Positions 42,702-51,187 are shown, counted from the stretch's first letter. The stretch: DNA of 64,000 bases from an uncultured Corynebacterium sp. (GCF_946222835.1 NZ_CAMIHD010000001.1:186001-250000); one strand, 5' to 3'. Numbers and translations are program-made. The notes: generated by a model from the letters alone, not told the origin.

Positions 42702-44189
42702 ATGTCTAACCTGACCGTTTCCGCGGAGGGCCTGACCTCCCTGACTGCTGCCGAGCTGGCGGAAAAGATTCACGCCCGTGAAATTACTTCCCGCGAGGTA
42801 ACCCAGGCATTCCTAGACCGTATTGCAGAGACCAACGAGGAGCTCAACTCCTTCCTGCACGTGGGTGCGGAAGAAGCCCTCGCGGCTGCCGACGCCGTGG
42901 ATAAGGCACTTGATGCCGGCGAAGAGCCTGCTTCTGGTCTGGCAGGCGTGCCGCTGGCGCTTAAGGACCTGCTGGTTACCACCGATGCGCCGACGACCGC
43001 GGCCTCTAAGATGCTGGAGGGCTACGTTTCTCCCTATGACGCCACCGTGACCAAGCGCCTGCGCGAGGCTGGAATCCCCATCCTGGGCAAGACCAACCTG
43101 GATGAGTTTGCTATGGGTTCTTCCAATGAGAACTCTGCTTTTGGCCCAGCGCATAACCCTTATGACACGGAGCGCACCCCGGGCGGCTCCGGCGGTGGTA
43201 CCGCTGCCGCACTCGCCTCTGGTCAGGCGCCGCTTGGCATCGGTACTGATACTGGTGGTTCCATCCGCCAGCCAGCTGCGCTGACCAATACTGTGGGTGT
43301 TAAACCAACCTACGGCACCGTGTCTCGCTATGGTCTTATTGCCGCTGCCTCGTCCCTCGACCAAGCCGGCCCGTGTGGCCGTACTGTCCTCGATACCGCG
43401 CTCCTGCACGAGGTCATCGCTGGCCACGATGCTTTCGATGCGACCTCCGTGGATAAGCCTGTAGCACCGGTTGTTGCCGCCGCACGCGAAGGTGCTAAGG
43501 GGGACCTCTCTGGAGTCAAGGTCGGCCTGATTAAGCAATTTGAGCGCGATGGCTGGCAGGAAGGCGTAATGGAGAACTACCACGCCGCCGTTGAGCAGTT
43601 GCGCGAGCAAGGTGCGGAGATTATCGAGGTAGATTGCCCGCACTTCGACGACGCCCTGGCAGCGTACTACCTGATCATGCCGTGCGAGGTGTCCTCTAAC
43701 CTGGCGCGTTTCGACGGCATGCGCTACGGCCTGCGCGCGGGCGATGACGGCTCCCACTCCGCCGAGCAGGTTATGTCCCAGTCCCGTGCAGAAGGCTTTG
43801 GTCCAGAGGTCAAGCGCCGCATCATGCTGGGTACTTATGCGCTGTCCGTGGGCTACTACGATGCCTACTATCTGCAGGCGCAGCGCGTGCGCACCCTCAT
43901 TGCGCAGGACTTTGCTCGCGCCTTCGAGCAGGTTGACGTGCTCGTTTCCCCGACCACCCCGACTACCGCATTCAAGCTGGGGGAGAAGGCCGAAGATCCG
44001 ATGGCAATGTACAACTTTGACCTGTGCACTCTGCCGCTGAACCTGGCTGGACTGTGCGGCATGTCTGTGCCATCCGGTCTGGCCAGCGATACCAATTTGC
44101 CCACCGGTCTGCAGATCATGGCGCCAGCCTTCGAAGATGACCGCCTCTACAAGGTGGGCGCTGCCTACGAGGCTGGCCGCGATAAGTAA
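42702..44189 (+). CDS. gatA: Glu-tRNA(Gln) amidotransferase subunit A
   Basis: Amidase subunit (495 residues) that releases ammonia from glutamine for the transamidation. The Ser-cisSer-Lys triad is present: the lysine in LALKDLL near residue 87, and the serines in the glycine-rich region GGSGGGTAAALASG and GTDTGGSIRQPA near 158-183. It follows gatC without a gap. The third subunit gene, gatB, lies about 5.4 kb further on and has its own promoter. Confidence 0.96.
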   Translation: MSNLTVSAEGLTSLTAAELAEKIHAREITSREVTQAFLDRIAETNEELNSFLHVGAEEALAAADAVDKALDAGEEPASGLAGVPLALKDLLVTTDAPTTAASKMLEGYVSPYDATVTKRLREAGIPILGKTNLDEFAMGSSNENSAFGPAHNPYDTERTPGGSGGGTAAALASGQAPLGIGTDTGGSIRQPAALTNTVGVKPTYGTVSRYGLIAAASSLDQAGPCGRTVLDTALLHEVIAGHDAFDATSVDKPVAPVVAAAREGAKGDLSGVKVGLIKQFERDGWQEGVMENYHAAVEQLREQGAEIIEVDCPHFDDALAAYYLIMPCEVSSNLARFDGMRYGLRAGDDGSHSAEQVMSQSRAEGFGPEVKRRIMLGTYALSVGYYDAYYLQAQRVRTLIAQDFARAFEQVDVLVSPTTPTTAFKLGEKAEDPMAMYNFDLCTLPLNLAGLCGMSVPSGLASDTNLPTGLQIMAPAFEDDRLYKVGAAYEAGRDK

Positions 44190-44232
44190 ATCGCCGCCTG
44201 TGGAGTCCCTGACGATTCCATAAGGGTTTATC

Positions 44233-44268
44233 TACCCCCGTTGAATTTATATTCGGCGGGGGTAAATT
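44233..44268 (+). promoter_or_regulatory. Promoter of the META-like gene embedded in an inverted repeat
   Basis: TTGAAT (44241-44246), a 16-bp spacer, TAAATT (44263-44268), then 7 nt to the ATG. The arms TACCCCCG (44233-44240) and CGGGGGTA (44257-44264) enclose the -35 and touch the -10. They could be an operator or part of a gatA terminator, but no T-run follows. Confidence 0.55.
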
Positions 44269-44275
44269 ATTGGGC

Positions 44276-44770
44276 ATGCATTTCAAGAAGACCGCACTAT
44301 TTTCGTTGTCCGCCGCTGCACTGATGGGCGCTGGTGTCGCCAATGCTGCACAGATCCCCAACATCGATCCGGGGTTTAGCATGGCCGCGCCGACTCAATC
44401 TGACCTGATTTCTCCGCTCCCGGAGGGCGCCGAGAAGCTGGAACCCCAGATCGAGGGCGAGACCATCACTGGAACTCTCCAGTCTGTCAAGGAAGAGGGC
44501 AAGCTTAGTGTCGAGTTTGCCAAGGACCACTCCTTGGTGATGAATGATGGCTGCAATACCTATACCACCACCTACAAGGTGGCTGCGGATGGCACCATCA
44601 GCGTCGGCGAGTTTAACTCCACCCGCGCGGCGTGTGATGAGCATACGCAGCAGCTTTCCGACGCCCTGCTCGGCCTCCTTGAGTCCAAGCCTTCCTTCTT
44701 TAACCTCCCTGGCGGCACCGTCGCCTTGGGCAGCGAGGAAGCGGCTACCGAGTTTAGTGTTGCCAAGTAA
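44276..44770 (+). CDS. Secreted META/HslJ-like protein
   Basis: A 164-residue exported protein with a signal peptide of about 25 residues (MHFKKTALFSLSAAALMGAG, then VANA). The mature part contains LVMNDGCNTYTTTYKV near residue 85 and a second cysteine in STRAACDEHTQ, the arrangement of META domains (heat-shock protein HslJ). The function of these domains in Gram-positive bacteria is unknown. Start ATG 44276 is leaderless (TAAATT, 7 nt). Confidence 0.75.
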   Translation: MHFKKTALFSLSAAALMGAGVANAAQIPNIDPGFSMAAPTQSDLISPLPEGAEKLEPQIEGETITGTLQSVKEEGKLSVEFAKDHSLVMNDGCNTYTTTYKVAADGTISVGEFNSTRAACDEHTQQLSDALLGLLESKPSFFNLPGGTVALGSEEAATEFSVAK

Positions 44771-44796
44771 AAACTCGCAGCACACTAAAACTAAAA

Positions 44797-44830
44797 ATGC
44801 GCACCATGTCCTCGGGCATGGTGCGCATTT
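44797..44830. terminator. Bidirectional intrinsic terminator
   Basis: ATGCGCACCATG (44797-44808), loop TCCTCGGG, CATGGTGCGCAT (44817-44828): a perfect 12-bp stem. An A-run precedes it and TTTT follows, so it serves both the META-like gene and the converging membrane-protein gene. Confidence 0.9.
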
Positions 44831-44847
44831 TGTGTGTGTGGGGGGGG
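44830..44847. repeat. TG repeat followed by a run of eight G
   Basis: (TG)5 then G8 (G at 44840-44847), directly after the stop of the 44849-45172 gene and beside the terminator. Such tracts are prone to slippage, but this one is outside any reading frame. Confidence 0.8.
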
Positions 44848-44848
44848 A

Positions 44849-45172
44849 TTACTTGGCGTCGGAAAGCGCATAGGCTGCGCCCGCCGAGGCCGCGGTGACG
44901 CTGAGGACAGCTGGCCAGGCGCCAATCTTCTTCGCCAACGGGTGGGAGGCGCCGAATGCGCCCACGTAGAGTGCACACAGGCCAGCAGTGGTAGCCGGAG
45001 TGGTTTTCTTTGCCCAAGAGCGGCCTGCCCACACGCCAGCGGCGGCGAGGATAACGCCGCCGAGCGGGCGGATACCGGTCTCGCGGGCGGTCACCCACCC
45101 GCCGATAAGACCGAGGGTGACAGTAGTGGCGGTAGAAACGTCTTGGGGCTTTTTGATATCAATCATGGACAT
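44849..45172 (-). CDS. Small hydrophobic membrane protein
   Basis: A 107-residue protein with three to four hydrophobic segments (TATTVTLGLIGGWV, IRPLGGVILAAAGVWAG, TTAGLCALYVGAFGA, WPAVLSVTAASAGAAYAL) and a short polar N terminus. I do not recognise a characterised family. The start at 45172 is supported by TAGACT 6 nt upstream. It is divergent from the MFS transporter gene, and the two may share control. Confidence 0.65.
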   Translation of the reverse strand: MSMIDIKKPQDVSTATTVTLGLIGGWVTARETGIRPLGGVILAAAGVWAGRSWAKKTTPATTAGLCALYVGAFGASHPLAKKIGAWPAVLSVTAASAGAAYALSDAK

Positions 45173-45219
45173 GCGGCCAGTCTAGGCCGATAATTCTGAC
45201 CCCGCTAGACTTTATGGCT
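45173..45219. promoter_or_regulatory. 47-bp divergent promoter between a membrane-protein gene and an MFS gene
   Basis: Both sides use TAGACT: minus strand 45184-45179 (6 nt to the ATG at 45172), plus strand 45206-45211 (8 nt to the ATG at 45220). Only 21 bp separate the two -10 boxes. Confidence 0.6.
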
Positions 45220-46596
45220 ATGACTGTGGAGACGCACTTGCCGCCTGAGCGCCAAGCATGGCGCGCCATGTTTGCACTGTCCCTGGGATTCTTTGTGTCT
45301 CTTCTGGACCAATCCATGGTGGCGGTCGCGCTGCCGAACCTGCAACGCGATCTAGACGCGGGTGTAAACCAGGCCATGTGGGTATCCGCGTCCTATTTAT
45401 TGGCTGCAGTGGTGCCGTTGCTCTTCGCCGGCCGTCTGGGCGACGTTTTGGGCCAACGCCGGATGTTTTGTCTGGGCGTGGCTATCTTCGGGGTCGGTGC
45501 GATGGTTTGTGCCATAGCTCCCCAAGTAGAAGTACTCATTGCCGCGCGTGCCGTGCAAGGCGTAGGGGTATCTCTCCAGATGCCGCAAAGTATGGCCGTC
45601 ATCAACCGAATCTTCGCACGCGAGCGCCGTGGGCGCGCGTTGGGCGTGTGGGGTGTCATCGGCTCGATTGCAGCACTTGTCGGTCCACTTGCCGGAGGCT
45701 TCTTAGTGGGAAACTTCGGTTGGCAGGCCGCCTTTTGGGTACACATTCCTTTCGTGGTGCTGGCCATCGTATTGGCGCTGTGGTGGGTGCCCGAGTTGCC
45801 TACTACCGCGCAGTCCATCGATGCGCCATCGGCCGTTGTTTCTCTGATCGCGTTGGCGGCGATTGTCTTTGGCATCCAACAGGGACCAGTACTGGGGTGG
45901 GGCTGGACCATTTGGCTTATTCTGCTCGCCGGAGCAATCGCTAGCGCAGGGTTTATTCGATTGCAGGCTACCGCCCATGCCCGCGGGGCGAGCCCGCTGG
46001 TGCCGCTGACGCTCTTTCGCAACCGCAATTACCTTGCCGGCTCGGTGGGCATTATTGCCATGGGGTTTATGGCGGCTGCAGTGATGCTACCCATCATGTT
46101 GTGGCTGCAGACCATGCAGGGCATTCCAGCAGGCGAGGCTGGCATTATCGTGGCGCCAATGGCTCTGGTTTCTCTACTGATATCTCCGCTCGCGGGAATT
46201 ATGGCGGATTATGTGAATCCGCGAATTCTTGGGGTGGTGGGATTTTCCATCCTTATTCTTTCGCTGCTTGCGGCATGGTGGGTGATGCATGCCGACGCCC
46301 TGCCGTGGGTGCTCGGGCTGCCCATTGCAGGCCTTGGCGTGGGGCAGTCCTTCATCTGGGGTTCCAACGCAGCTACCACCTTGCGCGATATTTCGCCGGA
46401 GCTCATGGGTGCTGCATCCGGTGTGTATAACACCTCCCGCCAAGTGGGATCCGTAGTGGGCGTCGCCTTAGTGTCTGCCGTTATGCAAACAGGTGACCCA
46501 GCAGTGGCAATTATTAATTCGCTCCTTGTCATCGTGGTTGCGCTGGTGGTGGGCTTGGTTTCTGCTCTTTGCTTTCGGGACACTCTGCAGGGCTAA
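45220..46596 (+). CDS. MFS drug-type exporter (DHA2, 14-helix family)
   Basis: A 458-residue integral membrane protein. Motif D-like LDQSMVAVALPNLQRDL is in helix 1, motif A GRLGDVLGQRRM is near residue 70, and motif C GPLAGGFLVGNFGW near 155. About 14 hydrophobic segments place it with DHA2-type proton antiporters that export drugs or metabolites; the substrate is unknown. The start at 45220 fits the TAGACT spacing; the ATG two codons earlier (45214) is only 2 nt past the -10. Confidence 0.85.
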   Translation: MTVETHLPPERQAWRAMFALSLGFFVSLLDQSMVAVALPNLQRDLDAGVNQAMWVSASYLLAAVVPLLFAGRLGDVLGQRRMFCLGVAIFGVGAMVCAIAPQVEVLIAARAVQGVGVSLQMPQSMAVINRIFARERRGRALGVWGVIGSIAALVGPLAGGFLVGNFGWQAAFWVHIPFVVLAIVLALWWVPELPTTAQSIDAPSAVVSLIALAAIVFGIQQGPVLGWGWTIWLILLAGAIASAGFIRLQATAHARGASPLVPLTLFRNRNYLAGSVGIIAMGFMAAAVMLPIMLWLQTMQGIPAGEAGIIVAPMALVSLLISPLAGIMADYVNPRILGVVGFSILILSLLAAWWVMHADALPWVLGLPIAGLGVGQSFIWGSNAATTLRDISPELMGAASGVYNTSRQVGSVVGVALVSAVMQTGDPAVAIINSLLVIVVALVVGLVSALCFRDTLQG

Positions 46597-46607
46597 AAAT
46601 AGCGCGC

Positions 46608-46613
46608 TAGATT
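46608..46613 (+). promoter_or_regulatory. -10 element of pfkA (leaderless)
   Basis: TAGATT ending 7 nt before the pfkA ATG. Confidence 0.6.
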
Positions 46614-46620
46614 GGTAGGC

Positions 46621-47652
46621 ATGCGTCTAGGTGTTTTAACGTCCGGCGGCGATTGCCCCGGCCTCAATGCTGTAATCCGAGCGGTAGTGCGTACCGCATC
46701 CAATGAATTTGGAGATACCGTCGTCGGTTATGAAGACGGCTGGGTCGGCCTTATGGAGGACCGCCGCCGCGATCTTTATGACGATGCAGAAATCGACCGT
46801 ATTTTATTGCGCGGCGGCACCATCCTGGGCACTGGCCGCCTGCACCCGGACAAGTTCAAGGCTGGCCTTTCACAGATTAAGTCCAATATGGCAGATGCTG
46901 GTGTAGATGCCCTCGTTGCCATCGGTGGCGAAGGTACCCTCAAGGGCGCGAAGTGGCTTTCTGATAACGGCGTGCCGGTGGTGGGGGTGCCAAAGACTAT
47001 TGACAACGACGTCAACGCCACCGACTACACCTTTGGTTTTGATACCGCCGTATCCGTGGCCACCGATGCTATTGACCGTCTGCACACTACCGCAGAGTCC
47101 CATAACCGTATCCTGATCGTGGAGGTCATGGGCCGTCACGTGGGGTGGATTGCGTTGCATGCGGGCATGGCCGGCGGTGCGCACTACACGGTGGTGCCCG
47201 AAGAACCCTTCGATATCGCAGAAATTACAAAGGCGATGGAGCGCCGGTTCCAAATGGGGGAAAAGTACGGCATCATCTGCGTAGCAGAAGGCGCTGTCCC
47301 GAAGGAGGGGACGATGGACTTCGAGGCCGGTGGCGTCGATCAGTTCGGTCACCAGACCTTCAATGGCATTGGCCAGGTAATTGGCGATGAAATCAAGGCG
47401 CGTACGGGGTATGACGTGCGTACGACGGTGCTGGGCCATATTCAGCGCGGTGGTACACCAACGGCCTATGACCGCGTCCTCGCCACCCGCTATGGTGTGC
47501 ACGCAGCGCGCGCCATTCACGAAGGGAATTTCGGTATGTGTGTTGCCCTCCATGGCGAGGATATTGACCTTGTTCCGCTGGAGGAGGCCGTGGGAACTCT
47601 AAAGTCGGTGCCGGAATCGCGTTACCGCAATGCGCAGGCGCTCTTTGGATAG
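46621..47652 (+). CDS. pfkA: 6-phosphofructokinase
   Basis: Phosphorylates fructose-6-phosphate in glycolysis. The 343-residue protein has LTSGGDCPGLNAVIR at the start, IGGEGTLKGA near residue 101, PKTIDNDVNATDYTFGFDTA with the catalytic Asp near 128, and VEVMGRHVGWIA near 165. The GGEGT together with PKTIDND is the group III actinobacterial pattern, normally ATP-dependent. It lacks the duplication and effector segment of the classical E. coli enzyme's allosteric loop, so allosteric control should be tested. Start ATG 46621 is leaderless. Confidence 0.95.
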   Translation: MRLGVLTSGGDCPGLNAVIRAVVRTASNEFGDTVVGYEDGWVGLMEDRRRDLYDDAEIDRILLRGGTILGTGRLHPDKFKAGLSQIKSNMADAGVDALVAIGGEGTLKGAKWLSDNGVPVVGVPKTIDNDVNATDYTFGFDTAVSVATDAIDRLHTTAESHNRILIVEVMGRHVGWIALHAGMAGGAHYTVVPEEPFDIAEITKAMERRFQMGEKYGIICVAEGAVPKEGTMDFEAGGVDQFGHQTFNGIGQVIGDEIKARTGYDVRTTVLGHIQRGGTPTAYDRVLATRYGVHAARAIHEGNFGMCVALHGEDIDLVPLEEAVGTLKSVPESRYRNAQALFG

Positions 47653-47682
47653 AGTCTCTACACCTTCCGAATATTAAGATAG

Positions 47683-47712
47683 CGCTCCCACTTTGTGGGA
47701 GCGTATTCTTTT
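47683..47712 (+). terminator. Terminator after pfkA, overlapping the next promoter
   Basis: CGCTCCCAC (47683-47691), loop TTT, GTGGGAGCG (47695-47703), then TATTCTTTT. The T-rich tail includes the TATTCT -10 of the following gene. Confidence 0.8.
47704..47709 (+). promoter_or_regulatory. -10 element of the BASS transporter gene (leaderless)
   Basis: TATTCT ending 7 nt before the ATG at 47717. It lies in the tail of the pfkA terminator. Confidence 0.55.
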
Positions 47713-47716
47713 GCCC

Positions 47717-48715
47717 ATGAGTATCGATAGCATGACAGATAATCGGGTGGAAGCACCGGCTGGATCCTCCACAGTGCAAGACCGCCAAGCGCTTTTTGCA
47801 GCGCTCGGCTTTCCGGTACTCGTGATTATCGGCGGCGTGATTGGATATTCTGCACCGAATATCGCGGCATCCTTTGCCCCGCAGGTCACCCCGCTGCTGG
47901 GGATCGTCATGTTTGGTATGGGGCTCACCCTCAAGCCGGTGGACTTTGCCTTGGTAGCGCGCCGGCCGCTTCCCGTGCTCATTGGGGTGGTAGCGCAGTT
48001 TGTCATCATGCCGCTGGTGGCCCTAGCGGTCGTTGCCATCATGGATCTTCCAGATGCCGTCGCTGCCGGCGTTATCCTGGTAGGCTGCGCTCCCGGCGGT
48101 ACGAGCTCCAATGTGGTGTCTTACCTGGCGCGCGGCGACGTGGCGCTATCAGTAACTATGACCTCGATTTCCACCCTATTGGCACCGGTCTTAACACCGC
48201 TGCTGACCCTGTGGCTGGCAGGGGAGTATATGCCGGTCTCCGCCTCCGCAATGGCGTGGTCCATTGTGAAGGTGGTGCTCATTCCCGTCGTCGCCGGCAT
48301 TCTCATAGGCATGTGGGCACCGCGGGTGGTGGCAAAGATTAGCGCAGCATTGCCGTGGATCTCGGTTGCGGCTATTTCCGCCATCGTGTGCATTGTGGTT
48401 GGCGGTGCGCACGACACCATCGCTACCGCCGGCGTGTTGGTCTTTGTCGCCGTGGTTGTCCATAACGGGTGCGGCTATGGCCTGGGCTACCTTGCCGGAC
48501 TGGTGACCAAGCAGCCGGTACCTGCTCGGCGCACCATGGCCGTCGAGGTGGGCATGCAAAACTCGGGCTTGGCTACCTCTCTGGCATCGACTTATATGAA
48601 CCCACTGTCCGCCCTGCCGGGAGCGGTCTTTTCGGTGTGGCATAACCTCTCCGGTGCAGTGCTGGCCGCCATCTGCCGCTATGTGGATTCCCGTAGGCAG
48701 AAAAGAGCTAGCTAG
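47717..48715 (+). CDS. Bile acid:sodium symporter (BASS) family transporter
   Basis: A 332-residue membrane protein with about nine to ten helices. BASS signatures are GIVMFGMGLTLKPVDF near residue 62, VILVGCAPGGTSSNVVSYLARGD-type segment near 118, and TMAVEVGMQNSGLATSLA near 275, which contains the sodium-site residues of the family. Bacterial members move organic acids and other compounds, and few are characterised. The start is the ATG at 47717, though ATG 47732 is also possible. Its stop overlaps the convergent DUF4261 gene by CTAG. Confidence 0.85.
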   Translation: MSIDSMTDNRVEAPAGSSTVQDRQALFAALGFPVLVIIGGVIGYSAPNIAASFAPQVTPLLGIVMFGMGLTLKPVDFALVARRPLPVLIGVVAQFVIMPLVALAVVAIMDLPDAVAAGVILVGCAPGGTSSNVVSYLARGDVALSVTMTSISTLLAPVLTPLLTLWLAGEYMPVSASAMAWSIVKVVLIPVVAGILIGMWAPRVVAKISAALPWISVAAISAIVCIVVGGAHDTIATAGVLVFVAVVVHNGCGYGLGYLAGLVTKQPVPARRTMAVEVGMQNSGLATSLASTYMNPLSALPGAVFSVWHNLSGAVLAAICRYVDSRRQKRAS

Positions 48716-49497
48716 AAACTAATCGTGACCGCTGGAAAAGACTCGTCTACAAACCAGGGTTCTTTCTGTGCGGTCAGGGGTGGTTGACCTTGTTCGAAGC
48801 TCAGGGTGTCGCCGTCTTTGACGGTGGCGCCTTGGAGAACGTGGTCGGCGATATTGGCCAGCTTGTAATAGAGATCGGTGGGGTCCATGGATTCGGTGGC
48901 CGCCTGGATTTCGGGGTGTCCAGCTTGGACCAGCCCCACGGTATAGCCCAAGATCTTGTTTCCCTTTTGGGTGAGCCATACTGGCGCGATATGCATCGGC
49001 GCAAGGTTGTCCCGCACGGCCTCCAAAAAAGTGTTTGGCGCAATGGATACGTTGCCGCGAGGATTGTGGACTATCAAGCAGTCAGGATGCTCGGCAACTA
49101 CAGCGGTGGCCTTGGAAAGCAGCTCTAGGTGCTCGCGGCGTGCCTCGCGGGATTGCTGTGCGCGAGTGTGCTCGGCGTCCCGGGGAAGTACGGAGACGAG
49201 AATTTGAGCGGTAGCGGAATCGAGGCCGCGGGCGTCCGCGCTCAAAATGGGGTGGAGACCATAGCTATCGCGGGTGGGAGGAGTGTCGATGGCTTGGTAG
49301 TGAAGTAAAAAGGAATCATCCAGCTCTGCCATGAGACTACCCGGATTCTTGCCCGGAGTGATCTCTCCCAGGCTATCGCCAAAAGTGGTGGTCAGGCGCT
49401 CGCTTACCTCTTCAGGAGTGGGGGCAGTGCGAAAGACTGCGATGTTGAACAAAGGCGCATCGATAAGCGCGGCATCAACGCTATGTGGTGTAGTCAT
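48712..49497 (-). CDS. DUF4261-type protein of unknown function
   Basis: A 261-residue soluble protein with two similar alpha/beta halves. Visible features are FNIAVFRTAPTPEEVSERL near residue 20, ATAQILVSVLPRD near 93, and VWLTQKGNKILGYTVGL near 170; the last segment matches the DUF4261 pattern (proteins often near type VI or immunity loci, mostly uncharacterised). The start is the ATG at 49497, with TAAGCT 7 nt upstream. It is divergent from gatB across 57 bp. Confidence 0.65.
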   Translation of the reverse strand: MTTPHSVDAALIDAPLFNIAVFRTAPTPEEVSERLTTTFGDSLGEITPGKNPGSLMAELDDSFLLHYQAIDTPPTRDSYGLHPILSADARGLDSATAQILVSVLPRDAEHTRAQQSREARREHLELLSKATAVVAEHPDCLIVHNPRGNVSIAPNTFLEAVRDNLAPMHIAPVWLTQKGNKILGYTVGLVQAGHPEIQAATESMDPTDLYYKLANIADHVLQGATVKDGDTLSFEQGQPPLTAQKEPWFVDESFPAVTISF

Positions 49498-49554
49498 AAT
49501 ATTCAGCTTAGGGGTGTGAGCGCGCGGGCGCATCGACGTATTAAGATGGCACGC
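49498..49554. promoter_or_regulatory. 57-bp divergent promoter between the DUF4261 gene and gatB
   Basis: Minus-strand TAAGCT (49510-49505) and plus-strand TAAGAT (49542-49547), each 7 nt from its start codon; 31 bp lie between the boxes. Confidence 0.65.
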
Positions 49555-51060
49555 ATGACTGCTGCGATGTATGACCTGATGGACTTTGATGAGGTCCTAG
49601 AAAAGTTTGAACCGGTAATGGGCATGGAAGTCCACGTAGAGCTGGATACGGAAACCAAGATGTTTTCTACCTCTCCTACGAACTTCAACGCAGCGCCTAA
49701 CTCCAATGTTGACCCGGTCTCTCTAGGCCTGCCCGGTGCGTTGCCGGTAGTAAACGCCAAGGGCGTGGAGGGCGCCATCAAGATTGGCTTGGCGCTTAAT
49801 TGCTCCATTGCGGAGTCTTCTCGCTTTGCCCGCAAGAATTACTTCTACCCGGATCAGCCGAAGAACTACCAGATTTCCCAATACGACGAGCCGATCGCCT
49901 ATGACGGCTACCTGGACGTCGTATTGGAGGATGGCACCGAGTGGCGCGTGGAAATTGAGCGCGCACACATGGAGGAAGATACCGGCAAGCTGACCCACCT
50001 GGGCGGTGCCGATGGCCGCATTCACGGTGCTACGGCATCACTGGTGGATTGCAACCGCGCAGGCATTCCCCTCATTGAGATCGTGACCAAGCCGATCATC
50101 GGCGCCGGTGAGCGTGCGCCTGAGGTGGCTAAAGCCTACGTTTCCGCCCTGCGAGAGCTGGTTGCAGCCCTGGGCGTTTCTGACGCCCGCATGGATCAAG
50201 GCTCGATGCGTGTGGACTCCAACCTTTCCCTGCGCCCGGTGGGTCAAGAGGAATTCGGTACCCGTACCGAAACCAAGAACATCAACTCCCTGCGTTCCGT
50301 GGAACAGGCGGTGCGCTTCGAGATGCAGCGTCAAGCCCAGGTACTCGAAGATGGCAGCACCATTGATCAGGAAACCCGTCACTACCAGGAGACCGACGGC
50401 ACTACCTCCAAGGGACGTCCGAAGGAAACTGCAGAGGATTACCGTTACTTCAATGATCCGGATCTTCCGCCGGTCATCGCTCCGCGTGAGTGGGTAGAAG
50501 AACTGCGCCAGACTCTTCCGGAGCTGCCATGGGTTCGCCGTGCCCGCATCCAGGAAGAGTGGGGCATCAAGGATGAGGAGATGCGCGACCTAGTTAACGC
50601 CGGCGCCCTCGATCTCATCGTGGATACCGTTGAGGCCGGCGCGAAACCGGACGAAGCACGTTCCTGGTGGGTTTCCTACCTAGCGGGCAAGGCCAACGAA
50701 CAGGAAACGGACCTGGCTGGTTTGTCCATTACCCCGCAGCACGTGGCGCGCGTAATCACGCTTGTCAACGACGGCAAGCTGACCACCAAGCTTGCACGCA
50801 AGGCTGTTGATGGCGTGTTGGCGGGCGAGGGTGACGTCGACGAGGTCGTCGAAAAGCGCGGCCTGGAGGTCGTGCGCGATGATGGCGCCATCGAGAAGGC
50901 CGTGGATGATGCGTTAGCCGCCAACCCGGATATCGTGGAGAAGTATCGCGCCGGCAATAAGAAGGTAACCGGCGCCATTGTGGGTGCTGTCATGAAGGCC
51001 ACCCAAGGCAAGGCCGATCCTGGGCAGGTCAATAAGCTCATCGCAGAAAAGTTGAACTAA
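49555..51060 (+). CDS. gatB: Asp-tRNA(Asn)/Glu-tRNA(Gln) amidotransferase subunit B
   Basis: tRNA-binding and activating subunit (501 residues) of GatCAB. The start of the domain, PVMGMEVHVELDTETKMF near residue 20, and the LSLRPVGQEEFGTRTETKNINS block near 225 are characteristic, and the C-terminal YqeY-like helical domain ends QGKADPGQVNKLIAEKLN. I use the ATG at 49555 because TAAGAT ends 7 nt before it; the ATG at 49546 falls on the -10 itself. A strong terminator follows. Confidence 0.95.
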   Translation: MTAAMYDLMDFDEVLEKFEPVMGMEVHVELDTETKMFSTSPTNFNAAPNSNVDPVSLGLPGALPVVNAKGVEGAIKIGLALNCSIAESSRFARKNYFYPDQPKNYQISQYDEPIAYDGYLDVVLEDGTEWRVEIERAHMEEDTGKLTHLGGADGRIHGATASLVDCNRAGIPLIEIVTKPIIGAGERAPEVAKAYVSALRELVAALGVSDARMDQGSMRVDSNLSLRPVGQEEFGTRTETKNINSLRSVEQAVRFEMQRQAQVLEDGSTIDQETRHYQETDGTTSKGRPKETAEDYRYFNDPDLPPVIAPREWVEELRQTLPELPWVRRARIQEEWGIKDEEMRDLVNAGALDLIVDTVEAGAKPDEARSWWVSYLAGKANEQETDLAGLSITPQHVARVITLVNDGKLTTKLARKAVDGVLAGEGDVDEVVEKRGLEVVRDDGAIEKAVDDALAANPDIVEKYRAGNKKVTGAIVGAVMKATQGKADPGQVNKLIAEKLN

Positions 51061-51070
51061 GCACCACATT

Positions 51071-51121
51071 AAGCCAGCCGCGCTTGCACTTTCCTCGAAG
51101 AGGAGGCGTGGCTGGCTTTTT
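51071..51121 (+). terminator. Intrinsic terminator after gatB
   Basis: AAGCCAGCC (51071-51079) pairs perfectly with GGCTGGCTT (51110-51118), with further pairing (GCGC with GCGT) and an inner CCTC/GAGG hairpin. TTTTT follows. Confidence 0.88.
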
Positions 51122-51187
51122 CATGCCTTCATTACTCCGTCAAAATTGGTGATTATTTTCGTTATGCGAGGTCAGTAGGGTTACGCG

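Noticed and set aside
44840..44847. G8 tract as a phase-variation switch
   Set aside because: It lies outside both reading frames and beyond a terminator, so slippage would not change a protein.
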